A stretch of 64,000 nt of DNA from Cylicocyclus nassatus (lineage: Eukaryota > Nematoda > Chromadorea > Rhabditida > Strongylidae). This document shows positions 1-8,280 of this stretch, piece after piece. Each line of letters starts with the position of its first letter. The stretch's first letter is position 1. The position numbers and the translations under genes were made by a program. Where the stretch lies: contig CATQJL010000112.1 in the NCBI GenBank assembly GCA_958299035.1, positions 19,496,812 through 19,560,811 of the forward strand, in the 5' to 3' direction. Below the pieces are notes generated by a model. That model searched no databases. It was not told the DNA's origin and saw nothing but the letters and a program-made list of their open reading frames with translations.

Positions 1-166
1 CGTTAAAGTCATATATGTGGGCAGACCAATCTAGCCGTCATGTTTTTGGGATCGGGTTTATATCATAGGAGAAATACAGGTCCCAAAGTGTCTACTGTGT
101 GATTGTTGATAATGCCCTTGTCCTGGAATCTTTCGAAAAGCTCTGGGTCGGTAGTAAACCTATCGA

Positions 167-443
167 AACTCAGAGTTATAACTCAGAGTTAACTCTGAGT
201 TATCTCTGAGCTAACGCGCAACTTTTTGACCCCTTTAACAAGTGTTTGAACAGATCAAATCCGGAAAGCGATGATATGGCAGGATTCTCCTTAACACGTA
301 GTTTATTCCTAGTAGCGCAACATTGTTGTCCAAATCGTCCTGCACAAGAAACAGCGCCACCAAACGCGCAATTATTGTCTGCGATAACTCTGAGTTTGGT
401 GCGAGTTCCAGTCTATCGTGGAACTCAGAGATAACTCTGAGTT
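167..443. repeat. left cluster of AACTCAGAGTT motifs
   Basis: The 11-mer AACTCAGAGTT or its reverse complement AACTCTGAGTT occurs at 167-177, 180-190, 191-201, 386-396 and 433-443, with a near copy at 422-432. Copies occur in both orientations, so many local stem-loops are possible. The same motif recurs in the right cluster around 1359-1423. Minus-strand reading frames across this stretch are short and overlap the repeats, so I do not call a gene. Confidence 0.8.
178..203. repeat. 26-bp perfect palindrome
   Basis: Two head-to-head AACTCAGAGTT motifs form a perfect palindrome from A178 to T203, with its centre between 190 and 191 and no spacer. Pairing stops at T177/C204. It could extrude as a cruciform or bind a dimeric protein; neither is shown. 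Confidence 0.9.
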
Positions 444-557
444 TGGTCAGAGAAAGAGAAATAGTGCGCAAAAGAAGAGGGGCAGCTAAAAAGTCCTCCG
501 GGGACATTTTGCTCGTAGTTTAAGCGGGCATGATGGGGGTATCGTGGTGCGCAGTGA

Positions 558-583
558 TTTACAAAATTTTGAAATTTTGTAAA
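558..583. repeat. 12-bp inverted repeat (hairpin), 2-nt centre
   Basis: TTTACAAAATTT (558-569) and AAATTTTGTAAA (572-583) are reverse complements separated by TG. The stem is AT-rich. No gene ends here, so there is no reason to call it a terminator. Confidence 0.85.
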
Positions 584-657
584 AACTTGGCCCAGGGGGT
601 TCGGTGCGCTGGTCACGCATATGATACCCATTCTTCACTATGGGGTCATGTAGAGGT

Positions 658-942
658 GTTACGGTAGGTTTACGGTAGATGGGAGAAAATCACGAAACTG
701 ATCGAAACTTGGTACACTGGGGTTATTTGGGGCGCCGATAACGAATATGACATGTAGATTATACTGCAGTGTCATCTGACGGGGTTACGGTAGGTTTACG
801 GTAGCTGAACTAAAGCGGCGGAATTAGCCGAAATTTGGTATACTGGATTATTCTGGATGCAGATTACGGACATAACGAATATGACATTCTATCTGCTACA
901 TACAATGGTGACATATGGAACAGTTACGGTAGGTATACGGTA
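658..942 (+). repeat. degenerate tandem repeat, units of 126-139 bp
   Basis: The signature GTTACGGTAGGT.TACGGTA starts at 658, 784 and 923. Between signatures the units share blocks such as GAAA.TTGGTA.ACTGG and ATAACGAATATGACAT. A weaker partial unit precedes 658 (about 605-657). The sequence is unrelated to the 134-bp satellite. A lone CTACGGTAGGAA near 1547 may be a further remnant. After the last signature a small inverted repeat, GGGCAAA/TTTGCCC, lies at 963-977. Nothing else is recognisable up to about 1200. Confidence 0.7.
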
Positions 943-1207
943 AACAAGACAAAATCATGGAAGGGCAAACTTTGCCCGGAGGATTTATTCTTGTGCAAAT
1001 CCTAATAGTCAATTCTTATCATTGCGTATGCCATCCGCTTTCTCTATTGTTTGAAGCTTTCAGCTGCGCAAAAGACCAATCCTCGTGATGAACCATCACT
1101 GCCCGATAGAAATAGAAATGAGTGAGGATTTGGTATAACTTGTTTTGACCTTCTAAGTTAATGGAATGAGTGAGCACATTATGGCAAAGCAATTTTAGGG
1201 TTCATGG

Positions 1208-1280
1208 GTTGCCATGGTCTAGCGGTTTAGTGATAGGATCTTTACGCTAGACCATATAGGTTCGAGTCCCTACTTTAACG
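1208..1280 (+). other. tRNA-like sequence with pol III A and B boxes
   Basis: TGGTCTAGCGG (1215-1225) fits the A-box consensus and GGTTCGAGTCC (1259-1269) fits the B-box consensus, at the spacing of a real tRNA (8 to 52). Counting from tRNA position 1 gives a 73-nt body. However, the acceptor stem pairs at only about four positions, the T stem has two pairs followed by mismatches, and no 5-bp anticodon stem forms. Instead 1214-1224 and 1245-1255 make an 11-bp perfect inverted repeat. A tRNA pseudogene or the head of a tRNA-derived SINE is likelier than a working tRNA. Confidence 0.45.
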
Positions 1281-1358
1281 TCGCTTTTGCAGCAAAGTGC
1301 TTAACAGCTCCTCAAAGCCTCCGAGCTTGAGAGTTGGAATTCGGAATTACGAAAGTGG

Positions 1359-1423
1359 AGCTCAGAGTTTCAATAAGCGTAACTCAGAGTTTCAAAAACG
1401 GAACTCAGAGTTATCTCTGAGTT
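1359..1423. repeat. right cluster of AACTCAGAGTT motifs
   Basis: Copies of the flank motif lie at 1359-1369 (first base pair varied), 1381-1391, 1402-1412 and, inverted and slightly varied, 1413-1423. The last two again form a near-palindrome. About 35 bp further on lies the 13-bp sequence TTACTACCGACCC, the inverse of 145-157. Confidence 0.8.
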
Positions 1424-1470
1424 AACGCGGAGCTTCAAACTCGGATTTTCGACCAGATTACTACCGACCC

Positions 1471-1976
1471 GAGTATTTTGTAGAGCTGGCTTTAACTTAG
1501 ATTTACTTATGGAGCAAATCGCCGATCGCCCTTCATTACTGTAAGGCTACGGTAGGAACCTCTTGCATATGACGTTGCTGTGTAAAAAAGCTGTCATTTG
1601 GAATGATTTCCAAAAAAATCTGAGATTTTGCGTAATAGGTTATTCATGGACACCGAATTTGATGTCCAACTTTGCACAAGATTGTGAAGCTTTTTAAACG
1701 GACAACCACATTGTTTAGCATAGAAAAAGCGGCTGTTAGTGCTTACCTGGCATGAAATTTTGAGGAAGCATTATATTGAGAAGCTTATATTGAGAACTTT
1801 ATATTTAGAATCAGCAACTCTGATAAGAGTAGTGTGAGAGTTTTCAGGTCGTTTTGTTTTCTGTGGAAGCCAATATGACCCTCTATGACTCAAAAACCTG
1901 TTAAAGTTCCTACCATAATTCTGCAGTGATGGTGAGTAATGGGTAATTCGAATACTTTAATTTGTTAAGGCCAACT
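1471..1976. other. flank with no recognisable gene
   Basis: Apart from the 14-bp tandem repeat at 1771-1812 I see no ORF of useful length, no structured RNA and no known repeat here. Composition is AT-rich and looks intergenic. Confidence 0.5.
1771..1812 (+). repeat. 14-bp tandem repeat, three copies
   Basis: TTATATTGAGAAGC (1771-1784), TTATATTGAGAACT (1785-1798) and TTATATTTAGAATC (1799-1812) follow directly on one another. Minor minisatellite. Confidence 0.85.
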
Positions 1977-2435
1977 CTACAAAATCGTAACTAGAGTTAT
2001 TCCAGAGACTTCACAACAGACAATAAGCGCAATTTTGGAGACACTCTGTCTGTCTTTGCAAGTTGAGTAGTCTCGCTTGAAAAAAAAGGAATAATTGCTA
2101 ATTTTCATAGCAACATTATTTAGAGTTCTCAAAGCATCAAGCATCCTTTCAGCGTTTTTTGTATTACCGAAGATATGAAAGACAGGCGAAAAACTTCCCC
2201 TTTTTTTCAACTTGCCGCACTCACTCAAAGTACTACACTTCAATGTCGCTGCTGCCTTAGCTTTGTTATCACTACGTAATATATAACGAATTCGTTGTTT
2301 ACCCATTAACCCTCTGATAGTTGGATTATGGCAAACGAGGAGGGCGCAGACGTAAAAATTATGATGAAATACACTGATCTTTGGAACTGGATTGCTGCCA
2401 AGTGGCATGCGTTTTGGAACGCTGCCAAATTTCAT
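1977..2435 (-). CDS. unrecognised 152-codon ORF, doubtful
   Basis: This is the longest reading frame outside the repeats, starting with Met at 2435 and ending at 1977. The product is basic, has scattered Cys residues (for example LLVCHNP and LKCSTLSECGK) and a C-terminus ending in a hydrophobic stretch, IALIVCCEVSGITLVTIL. I recognise no domain, signal peptide or catalytic motif. It ends just left of the Helitron-like element. In eukaryotic DNA an open frame of this length can arise by chance; it could also be an exon or a transposon remnant. I assign no function. Confidence 0.15.
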   Translation of the reverse strand: MKFGSVPKRMPLGSNPVPKISVFHHNFYVCALLVCHNPTIRGLMGKQRIRYILRSDNKAKAAATLKCSTLSECGKLKKRGSFSPVFHIFGNTKNAERMLDALRTLNNVAMKISNYSFFFKRDYSTCKDRQSVSKIALIVCCEVSGITLVTIL

Positions 2436-2470
2436 AACGAGTGACCAAGCATCTTATATATAAAGCTGAA

Positions 2471-2518
2471 TGTCTGTTTGTCTGTCTGTATGTCTGTCTG
2501 TCTGTATGTACGTATGTT
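2471..2518 (+). repeat. TGTC/TGTA-rich microsatellite
   Basis: An imperfect tetranucleotide run of TGTC, TGTT and TGTA units sits 19 bp inside the 5' end of the Helitron-like element, a position where many invertebrate members of this class carry such a run. Confidence 0.9.
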
Positions 2519-2663
2519 CCGAATAGAAAATTCCATTTCTGAACCGATCCGGACCAAACTTGGCACACATACACTACGGGCCCCGGCGGGTGTCATAGGC
2601 TACTTTTCGTCATCGATCGATATCGATTTTATCGATTTTTATCGATTTTTTTGCTGAGTTCAC

Positions 2664-3064
2664 CTACGGGGCTGGGAGTTGGCACAGGGGGGTAATCGAG
2701 CATGGGGATTCCGAATACAATATTGGTTTTCAGGATTATCGATTACTTTTATCGATTTTATCGATTTTTTTGCAAAGTTTGAGCTACGGGGCTGGGAGTT
2801 GGCACAGGGGGGTAATCGAGCATGGGGATTCCGAATACAATATTGGTTTTCAGGATTATCGATTACTTTTATCGATTTTATCGATTTTTTTGCAAAGTTT
2901 GAGCTACAGGGCTGGGAGTTCGCACAGGGGGGTAATCGAGCATGGGGATTCCGAATACAATATTGGTTTTCGGGATTATCGATTACTTTTATCGATTTTA
3001 TCGATTTTTTTGCAAAGTTTGAGCTAGGGGGCTGGGAGTTGGCACAGGGGGGTAATCGAGCATG
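2664..3064 (+). repeat. 120-bp tandem units, left arm
   Basis: Units 2664-2783, 2784-2903 and 2904-3023, plus a partial 3024-3064, are nearly identical, differing at a handful of positions such as ACGGGG, ACAGGG and AGGGGG at the unit start. Each carries a run of ATCGATTTT motifs. The right arm has the same units inverted but with a 118-bp period (repeated CATGCTC starts at 3092, 3210 and 3328). Confidence 0.9.
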
Positions 3065-3104
3065 CTGATCACCCCCAAGGGGGGTGATCAGCATGCTCGA
3101 TTAC
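3052..3104. repeat. 25-bp perfect stem with 3-nt loop at the foldback centre
   Basis: Bases 3052-3076 pair perfectly with 3080-3104; the loop is AAG (3077-3079). This is the symmetry centre of the larger inverted repeat. Such a short-spacer long palindrome is normally unstable, so its persistence suggests recent formation. Confidence 0.92.
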
Positions 3105-3511
3105 ACCCCCGTGCCAAATTCCAGCCCCCTAGCTCAAATTTTCAAAAAATCGATAAAATCGATAAAAGTAATGGACGATCCTGAAAACTAATATTGTATT
3201 CGGAATCCCCATGCTCGATTACCCCCTGTGCAAAATCCCAGCCTCGCATGTCAAAATTTACAAAAAATCGATAAAATCAATAAAAGTAATCGATAATTCT
3301 GAAAACTAATATTGTATTCGGAATCCCCATGCTCACTTCCCCCCTGTGCCAACTCCTAGCCCTGTAGGTGAACTCTGCAAAAAAAATCGATAAAAATCGG
3401 TAAAATCGACATCGATCGATAACGAAAAGTGGACTGTGACACCCGCCGGGGCCCGAAGTGTATGTGTGCCAAGTTTGGTCCGGATACGGCGGAGCCGGGT
3501 AAGCCAGCTAG

Positions 3512-3778
3512 TATTTTCGTAAAAGGGTCGCGCGTATTTCGAAAGGCAATCATGAGTGTCGCAATGAAGTTGAGACTGGGTCGGCAGTGTCCGGGTGTAT
3601 TATTTATATACCTGCTTTTTTTCGAGCTTGTTATCCCAGAATGTGTCTTCCAAATATGTTGTACTCCTACCAGTTGCTTTTGAAATGATGCCAAATGGCA
3701 TGTCTTGAGCTGAATTCAGCTATGTTCTCAACTCTTGGTAAAAATGCTCTAACCAAGAACAGTCACTTTGAGATTATC
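3512..3778 (+). other. short flank between Helitron-like element and array
   Basis: No gene is visible. The only local structure I note is a 14-bp perfect palindrome, AGCTGAATTCAGCT, at 3708-3721. Confidence 0.5.
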
Positions 3779-3894
3779 TTGCTTCCGCTTGTAGACAAGA
3801 GGGTGCGTGAGTAACTTGTCGCTGGTACTTTTGGAAGCGTTTTTCTAACAATAGCCTTGCTTTTGCTTGTGTGACTAAGTCCCGCTGGTGCTTT
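3779..3894 (+). repeat. diverged direct duplication spanning the array's left edge
   Basis: TTGCTTCCGCTTGT (3779-3792) and GTGAGTAACTTGTCGCTGGT (from 3807) recur in altered form as TTGCTTTTGCTTGT (3857-3870) and GTGACTAAGTCCCGCTGGT (from 3871). The second copy is the beginning of the 260-bp block that recurs throughout the array. The first copy lies outside the array, so the ancestry of the block start can be traced to this flank. Confidence 0.7.
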
Positions 3895-4130
3895 CAACTA
3901 GGTAACGGGGTGTAAGCGGGACGTGGGGCAATTACATCGGGCAGGGAAACAGATTTTTCTACGTTTGGGGCAGTTCTCAAAAAAAGCCAAAAGTGGCATG
4001 TACGGCAATTTACGCTGATTACTTGATTTCGTTGTTTTCTTTCTGTAGATTCGTAAGGTTGGTTTTTCTCACATATACGGTATTCAAGCGACACATAGGG
4101 CATAATTTTTCTTTTTGAATAGTTACTATC
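3871..4130 (+). repeat. left-edge copy of the 260-bp diverged block
   Basis: The block starts GTGACTAAGTCCCGCTGG and ends TTGAATAGTTACTATC, then runs straight into a normal monomer. It contains diverged satellite sub-units: AAGCGGGACGTGGGGCAA, AAGTGGCATGTACGGCAA and AAGCGACACATAGGGCAT are relatives of the monomer's AAGCGGCACGTAGGGCAA. This copy differs from the internal copies at three places: TAGATTCG for TAGAGTCG, AAGGTTGG for AAGGTCGG, and CTATCGGTC for CTATCGTTC. It is either the ancestor or a separately evolving edge copy. Confidence 0.9.
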
Positions 4131-7100
4131 GGTCTGTAAGCGGCACGTAGGGCAACTCGATTGTCTTTCAGATAGATAGTATTGGTTTGTAAGCGGCACG
4201 TAGGGCAACTCGATCGGGCAGGGAAACAGATTTTTGCGGGTTTGGGGCAATTCTTTTGATTTTTAAACGGTCTTCGAGCGGCTTGGGGCATGAACTGTCT
4301 TTCAGATAGATGATATTGGTCTGTAAGCGGCACGTAGGGCAACTCGATCGGGCAGGGAAACAGATTTTTGTGGGTTTGGGGCAGTTCCTTCGATTTTTAA
4401 ACGGTCTTCGAGCGGCTTAGGGCATGAACTGTCTTTCAGATAGATAGTATTGGTTTGTAAGCGGCACGTAGGGCAACTCGATCGGGCAGGGAAACAGATT
4501 TTTGTGGGTTTGGGGCAATTCTTTTGATTTTTAAACGGTCTTCGAGCGGCTTGGGGCATGAACTGTCTTTCAGATAGATGATATTGGTCTGTAAGCGGCA
4601 CGTAGGGCAACTCGATTGTCTTTCAGATAGATAGTATTGGTTTGTAAGCGGCACGTAGGGCAACTCGATCGGGCAGGGAAACAGATTTTTGCGGGTTTGG
4701 GGCAATTCTTTTGATTTTTAAACGGTCTTCGAGCGGCTTGGGGCATGAACTGTCTTTCAGATAGATGATATTGGTCTGTAAGCGGCACGTAGGGCAACTC
4801 GATCGGGCAGGGAAACAGATTTTTGTGGGTTTGGGGCAGTTCCTTCGATTTTTAAACGGTCTTCGAGCGGCTTAGGGCATGAACTGTCTTTCAGATAGAT
4901 AGTATTGGTTTGTAAGCGGCACGTAGGGCAACTCGATCGGGCAGGGAAACAGATTTTTGTGGGTTTGGGGCAATTCTTTTGATTTTTAAACGGTCTTCGA
5001 GCGGCTTGGGGCATGAACTGTCTTTCAGATAGATGATATTGGTCTGTAAGCGGCACGTAGGGCAACTCGATCGGGCAGGGAAACAGATTTTTGTGGGTTT
5101 GGGGCAGTTCTTTCGATTTTTAAACGGTCTTCGAGCGGCTTAGGGCATGAACTGTCTTTCAGATAGATGATATTGGTCTGTAAGCGGCACGTAGGGCAAC
5201 TCGATCGCACAGGGAAACAGATTTTTGTGGGTTGGGGCAGTTCTTTTGATTTTTAAACGGTCTTCGAGCGGCTTGGGGCATGAACTGTCTTTCAGATAGA
5301 TGATATTGGTCTGTAAGCGGCACGTAGGGCAACTCGATCGCACAGGGAAACAGATTTTTGTGGGTTGGGGCAGTTCTTTTGATTTTTAAACGGTCTTCGA
5401 GCGGCTTGGGGCATGAACTGTCTTTCAGATAGATGATATTGGTCTGTAAGCGGCACGTAGGGCAACTCGATCGGGCAGGGAAACAGATTTTTGTGGGTTT
5501 GGGGCAGTTCTTTCGATTTTTAAACGGTCTTCGAGCGGCTTAGGGCATGAACTGTCTTTCAGATAGATGATATTGGTCTGTAAGCGGCACGTAGGGCAAC
5601 TCGATCGCACAGGGAAACAGATTTTTGTGGGTTGGGGCAGTTCTTTTGATTTTTAAACGGTCTTCGAGCGGCTTGGGGCATGAACTGTCTTTCAGATAGA
5701 TGATATTGGTCTGTAAGCGGCACGTAGGGCAACTCGATCGGGCAGGGAAACAGATTTTTGTGGGTTTGGGGCAGTTCTTTCGATTTTTAAACGGTCTTCG
5801 AGCGGCTTGGGGCATGAACTGTCTTTCAGATAGATGATATTGGTCTGTAAGCGGCACGTAGGGCAACTCGATCGGGCAGGGAAACAGATTTTTGTGGGTT
5901 TGGGGCAGTTCTTTCGATTTTTAAACGGTCTTCGAGCGGCTTAGGGCATGAACTGTCTTTCAGATAGATGATATTGGTCTGTAAGCGGCACGTAGGGCAA
6001 CTCGATCGGGCAGGGAAACAGATTTTTGTGGGTTTGGGGCAGTTCTTTCGATTTTTAAACGGTCTTCGAGCGGCTTAGGGCATGAACTGTCTTTCAGATA
6101 GATGATATTGGTCTGTAAGCGGCACGTAGGGCAACTCGATCGGGCAGGGAAACAGATTTTTGTGGGTTTGGGGCAGTTCTTTCGATTTTTAAACGGTCTT
6201 CGAGCGGCTTGGGGCATGAACTGTCTTTCAGATAGATGATATTGGTCTGTAAGCGGCACGTAGGGCAACTCGATCGGGCAGGGAAACAGATTTTTGTGGG
6301 TTTGGGGCAGTTCTTTCGATTTTTAAACGGTCTTCGAGCGGCTTAGGGCATGAACTGTCTTTCAGATAGATAGTATTGGTTTGTAAGCGGCACGTAGGGC
6401 AACTCGATCGGGCAGGGAAACAGATTTTTGCGGGTTTGGGGCAATTCTTTTGATTTTTAAACGGTCTTCGAGCGGCTTAGGGCATGAACTGTCTTTCAGA
6501 TAGATGATATTGGTCTGTAAGCGGCACGTAGGGCAACTCGATCGGGCAGGGAAACAGATTTTTGTGGGTTTGGGGCAATTCTTTTGATTTTTAAACGGTC
6601 TTCGAGCGGCTTGGGGCATGAACTATCTTTCAGATAGATGATATTGGTCTGTAAGCGGCACGTAGGGCAACTCGATCGGGCAGGGAAACAGATTTTTGTG
6701 GGTTTGGGGCAGTTCTTTCGATTTTTAAACGGTCTTCGAGCGGCTTAGGGCATGAACTGTCTTTCAGATAGATAGTATTGGTTTGTAAGCGGCACGTAGG
6801 GCAACTCGATCGGGCAGGGAAACAGATTTTTGTGGGTTTGGGGCAGTTCTTTCGATTTTTAAACGGTCTTCGAGCGGCTTAGGGCATGAACTGTCTTTCA
6901 GATAGATGATATTGGTCTGTAAGCGGCACGTAGGGCAACTCGATCGCACAGGGAAACAGATTTTTGTGGGTTGGGGCAGTTCTTTTGATTTTTAAACGGT
7001 CTTCGAGCGGCTTGGGGCATGAACTGTCTTTCAGATAGATGATATTGGTCTGTAAGCGGCACGTAGGGCAACTCGATCGCACAGGGAAACAGATTTTTGT

Positions 7101-8280
7101 GGGTTGGGGCAGTTCTTTTGATTTTTAAACGGTCTTCGAGCGGCTTGGGGCATGAACTGTCTTTCAGATAGATGATATTGGTCTGTAAGCGGCACGTAGG
7201 GCAACTCGATCGGGCAGGGAAACAGATTTTTGTGGGTTTGGGGCAGTTCTTTCGATTTTTAAACGGTCTTCGAGCGGCTTAGGGCATGAACTGTCTTTCA
7301 GATAGATGATATTGGTCTGTAAGCGGCACGTAGGGCAACTCGATCGCACAGGGAAACAGATTTTTGTGGGTTGGGGCAGTTCTTTTGATTTTTAAACGGT
7401 CTTCGAGCGGCTTGGGGCATGAACTGTCTTTCAGATAGATGATATTGGTCTGTAAGCGGCACGTAGGGCAACTCGATCGGGCAGGGAAACAGATTTTTGT
7501 GGGTTTGGGGCAGTTCTTTCGATTTTTAAACGGTCTTCGAGCGGCTTGGGGCATGAACTGTCTTTCAGATAGATGATATTGGTCTGTAAGCGGCACGTAG
7601 GGCAACTCGATCGGGCAGGGAAACAGATTTTTGTGGGTTTGGGGCAGTTCTTTCGATTTTTAAACGGTCTTCGAGCGGCTTAGGGCATGAACTGTCTTTC
7701 AGATAGATGATATTGGTCTGTAAGCGGCACGTAGGGCAACTCGATCGGGCAGGGAAACAGATTTTTGTGGGTTTGGGGCAGTTCTTTCGATTTTTAAACG
7801 GTCTTCGAGCGGCTTAGGGCATGAACTGTCTTTCAGATAGATGATATTGGTCTGTAAGCGGCACGTAGGGCAACTCGATCGGGCAGGGAAACAGATTTTT
7901 GTGGGTTTGGGGCAGTTCTTTCGATTTTTAAACGGTCTTCGAGCGGCTTGGGGCATGAACTGTCTTTCAGATAGATGATATTGGTCTGTAAGCGGCACGT
8001 AGGGCAACTCGATCGGGCAGGGAAACAGATTTTTGTGGGTTTGGGGCAGTTCTTTCGATTTTTAAACGGTCTTCGAGCGGCTTAGGGCATGAACTGTCTT
8101 TCAGATAGATAGTATTGGTTTGTAAGCGGCACGTAGGGCAACTCGATCGGGCAGGGAAACAGATTTTTGCGGGTTTGGGGCAATTCTTTTGATTTTTAAA
8201 CGGTCTTCGAGCGGCTTAGGGCATGAACTGTCTTTCAGATAGATGATATTGGTCTGTAAGCGGCACGTAGGGCAACTCGA
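4131..8280 (+). repeat. array domain A: nearly pure 134/133-mers
   Basis: This domain has no 260-bp block and no 58-bp unit. Two 53-bp short-unit junctions (CTCGAT joined to TGTCTTTCAG) lie near 4160 and 4615. Several 133-mers have GGGTTGGGG (about 5228, 5361, 5628, 6967, 7100, 7367). Monomers with CTTAGGG are common here and much rarer to the right, so the edge domain is compositionally distinct. Confidence 0.9.
5060..8280 (+). repeat. 1739-bp offset higher-order duplication
   Basis: The order of variant monomers over about 5060-6540 is repeated at about 6800-8280, a constant offset of 1739 bp (13 monomers, three of them 133 bp). It includes the run of CGCACAGGG monomers at 5206, 5339 and 5606, matched at 6945, 7078 and 7345. 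Limits are approximate because neighbouring monomers are so similar. Confidence 0.75.

Larger units (their letters stand above)
145..1470. mobile_element. candidate non-autonomous element with 13-bp inverted ends
   Basis: A 13-bp sequence, GGGTCGGTAGTAA (145-157), recurs as its exact reverse complement at 1458-1470. Just inside both ends lie clusters of the AACTCAGAGTT/AACTCTGAGTT motif, and the left (about 198-217) and right (about 1408-1428) ends share the segment AGTTATCTCTGAG followed by TAACGCG after one or two bases. This arrangement resembles a MITE-like DNA element with subterminal repeats. I see no clear target-site duplication and no transposase, so the two ends may instead be separate copies of a smaller repeat. 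Inference only. Confidence 0.3.
2547..3485. repeat. giant imperfect inverted repeat (foldback)
   Basis: The left arm (2547-3076) and right arm (3080-3485) are reverse complements with modest divergence. Examples are ATCCGGACCAAACTTGGCAC at 2547 against its complement ending at 3485, and the GGGCCCCGGCGGGTGTCA segment present in both arms. The left arm is about 124 bp longer because it contains three full tandem units and the right arm about two. The structure is nested inside the Helitron-like ends. Confidence 0.9.
2452..3511 (+). mobile_element. putative non-autonomous Helitron-like element
   Basis: The left end reads A|TCTTATATATAAAGCTG (A2451, then TC at 2452) and the right end reads CCAGCTAG|T (CTAG 3508-3511, then T3512). 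This matches the Helitron rule of 5' TC, 3' CTRR and insertion between A and T. A short hairpin, CGGC-GGA-GCCG (3487-3497), ends ten bases before CTAG, where Helitrons carry their terminal hairpin. The head contains a TGTC-rich microsatellite. There is no Rep/helicase coding capacity, so it would be mobilised in trans. Unusually for a Helitron, almost the whole interior is an inverted repeat. ORFs inside are frame artefacts of 120-bp units, since 120 is divisible by 3. Confidence 0.6.

Noticed and set aside
558..583. Rho-independent terminator
   Set aside because: The stem is AT-rich, there is no upstream gene and the context is eukaryotic.
1208..1280. A functional tRNA gene
   Set aside because: Acceptor, anticodon and T stems do not pair well enough and no consistent anticodon can be assigned.
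2660..3094. Repetitive ORFs on both strands in the foldback (2660-3094 minus, 2679-3068 plus)
   Set aside because: They exist because the tandem unit is 120 bp, a multiple of 3; the same segment is open on both strands and carries no domain.
3429..3683. 84-codon plus-strand ORF across the Helitron-like 3' end
   Set aside because: Its first third translates the conserved 3' end of the element and it then reads into unrelated flank; no domain is visible.
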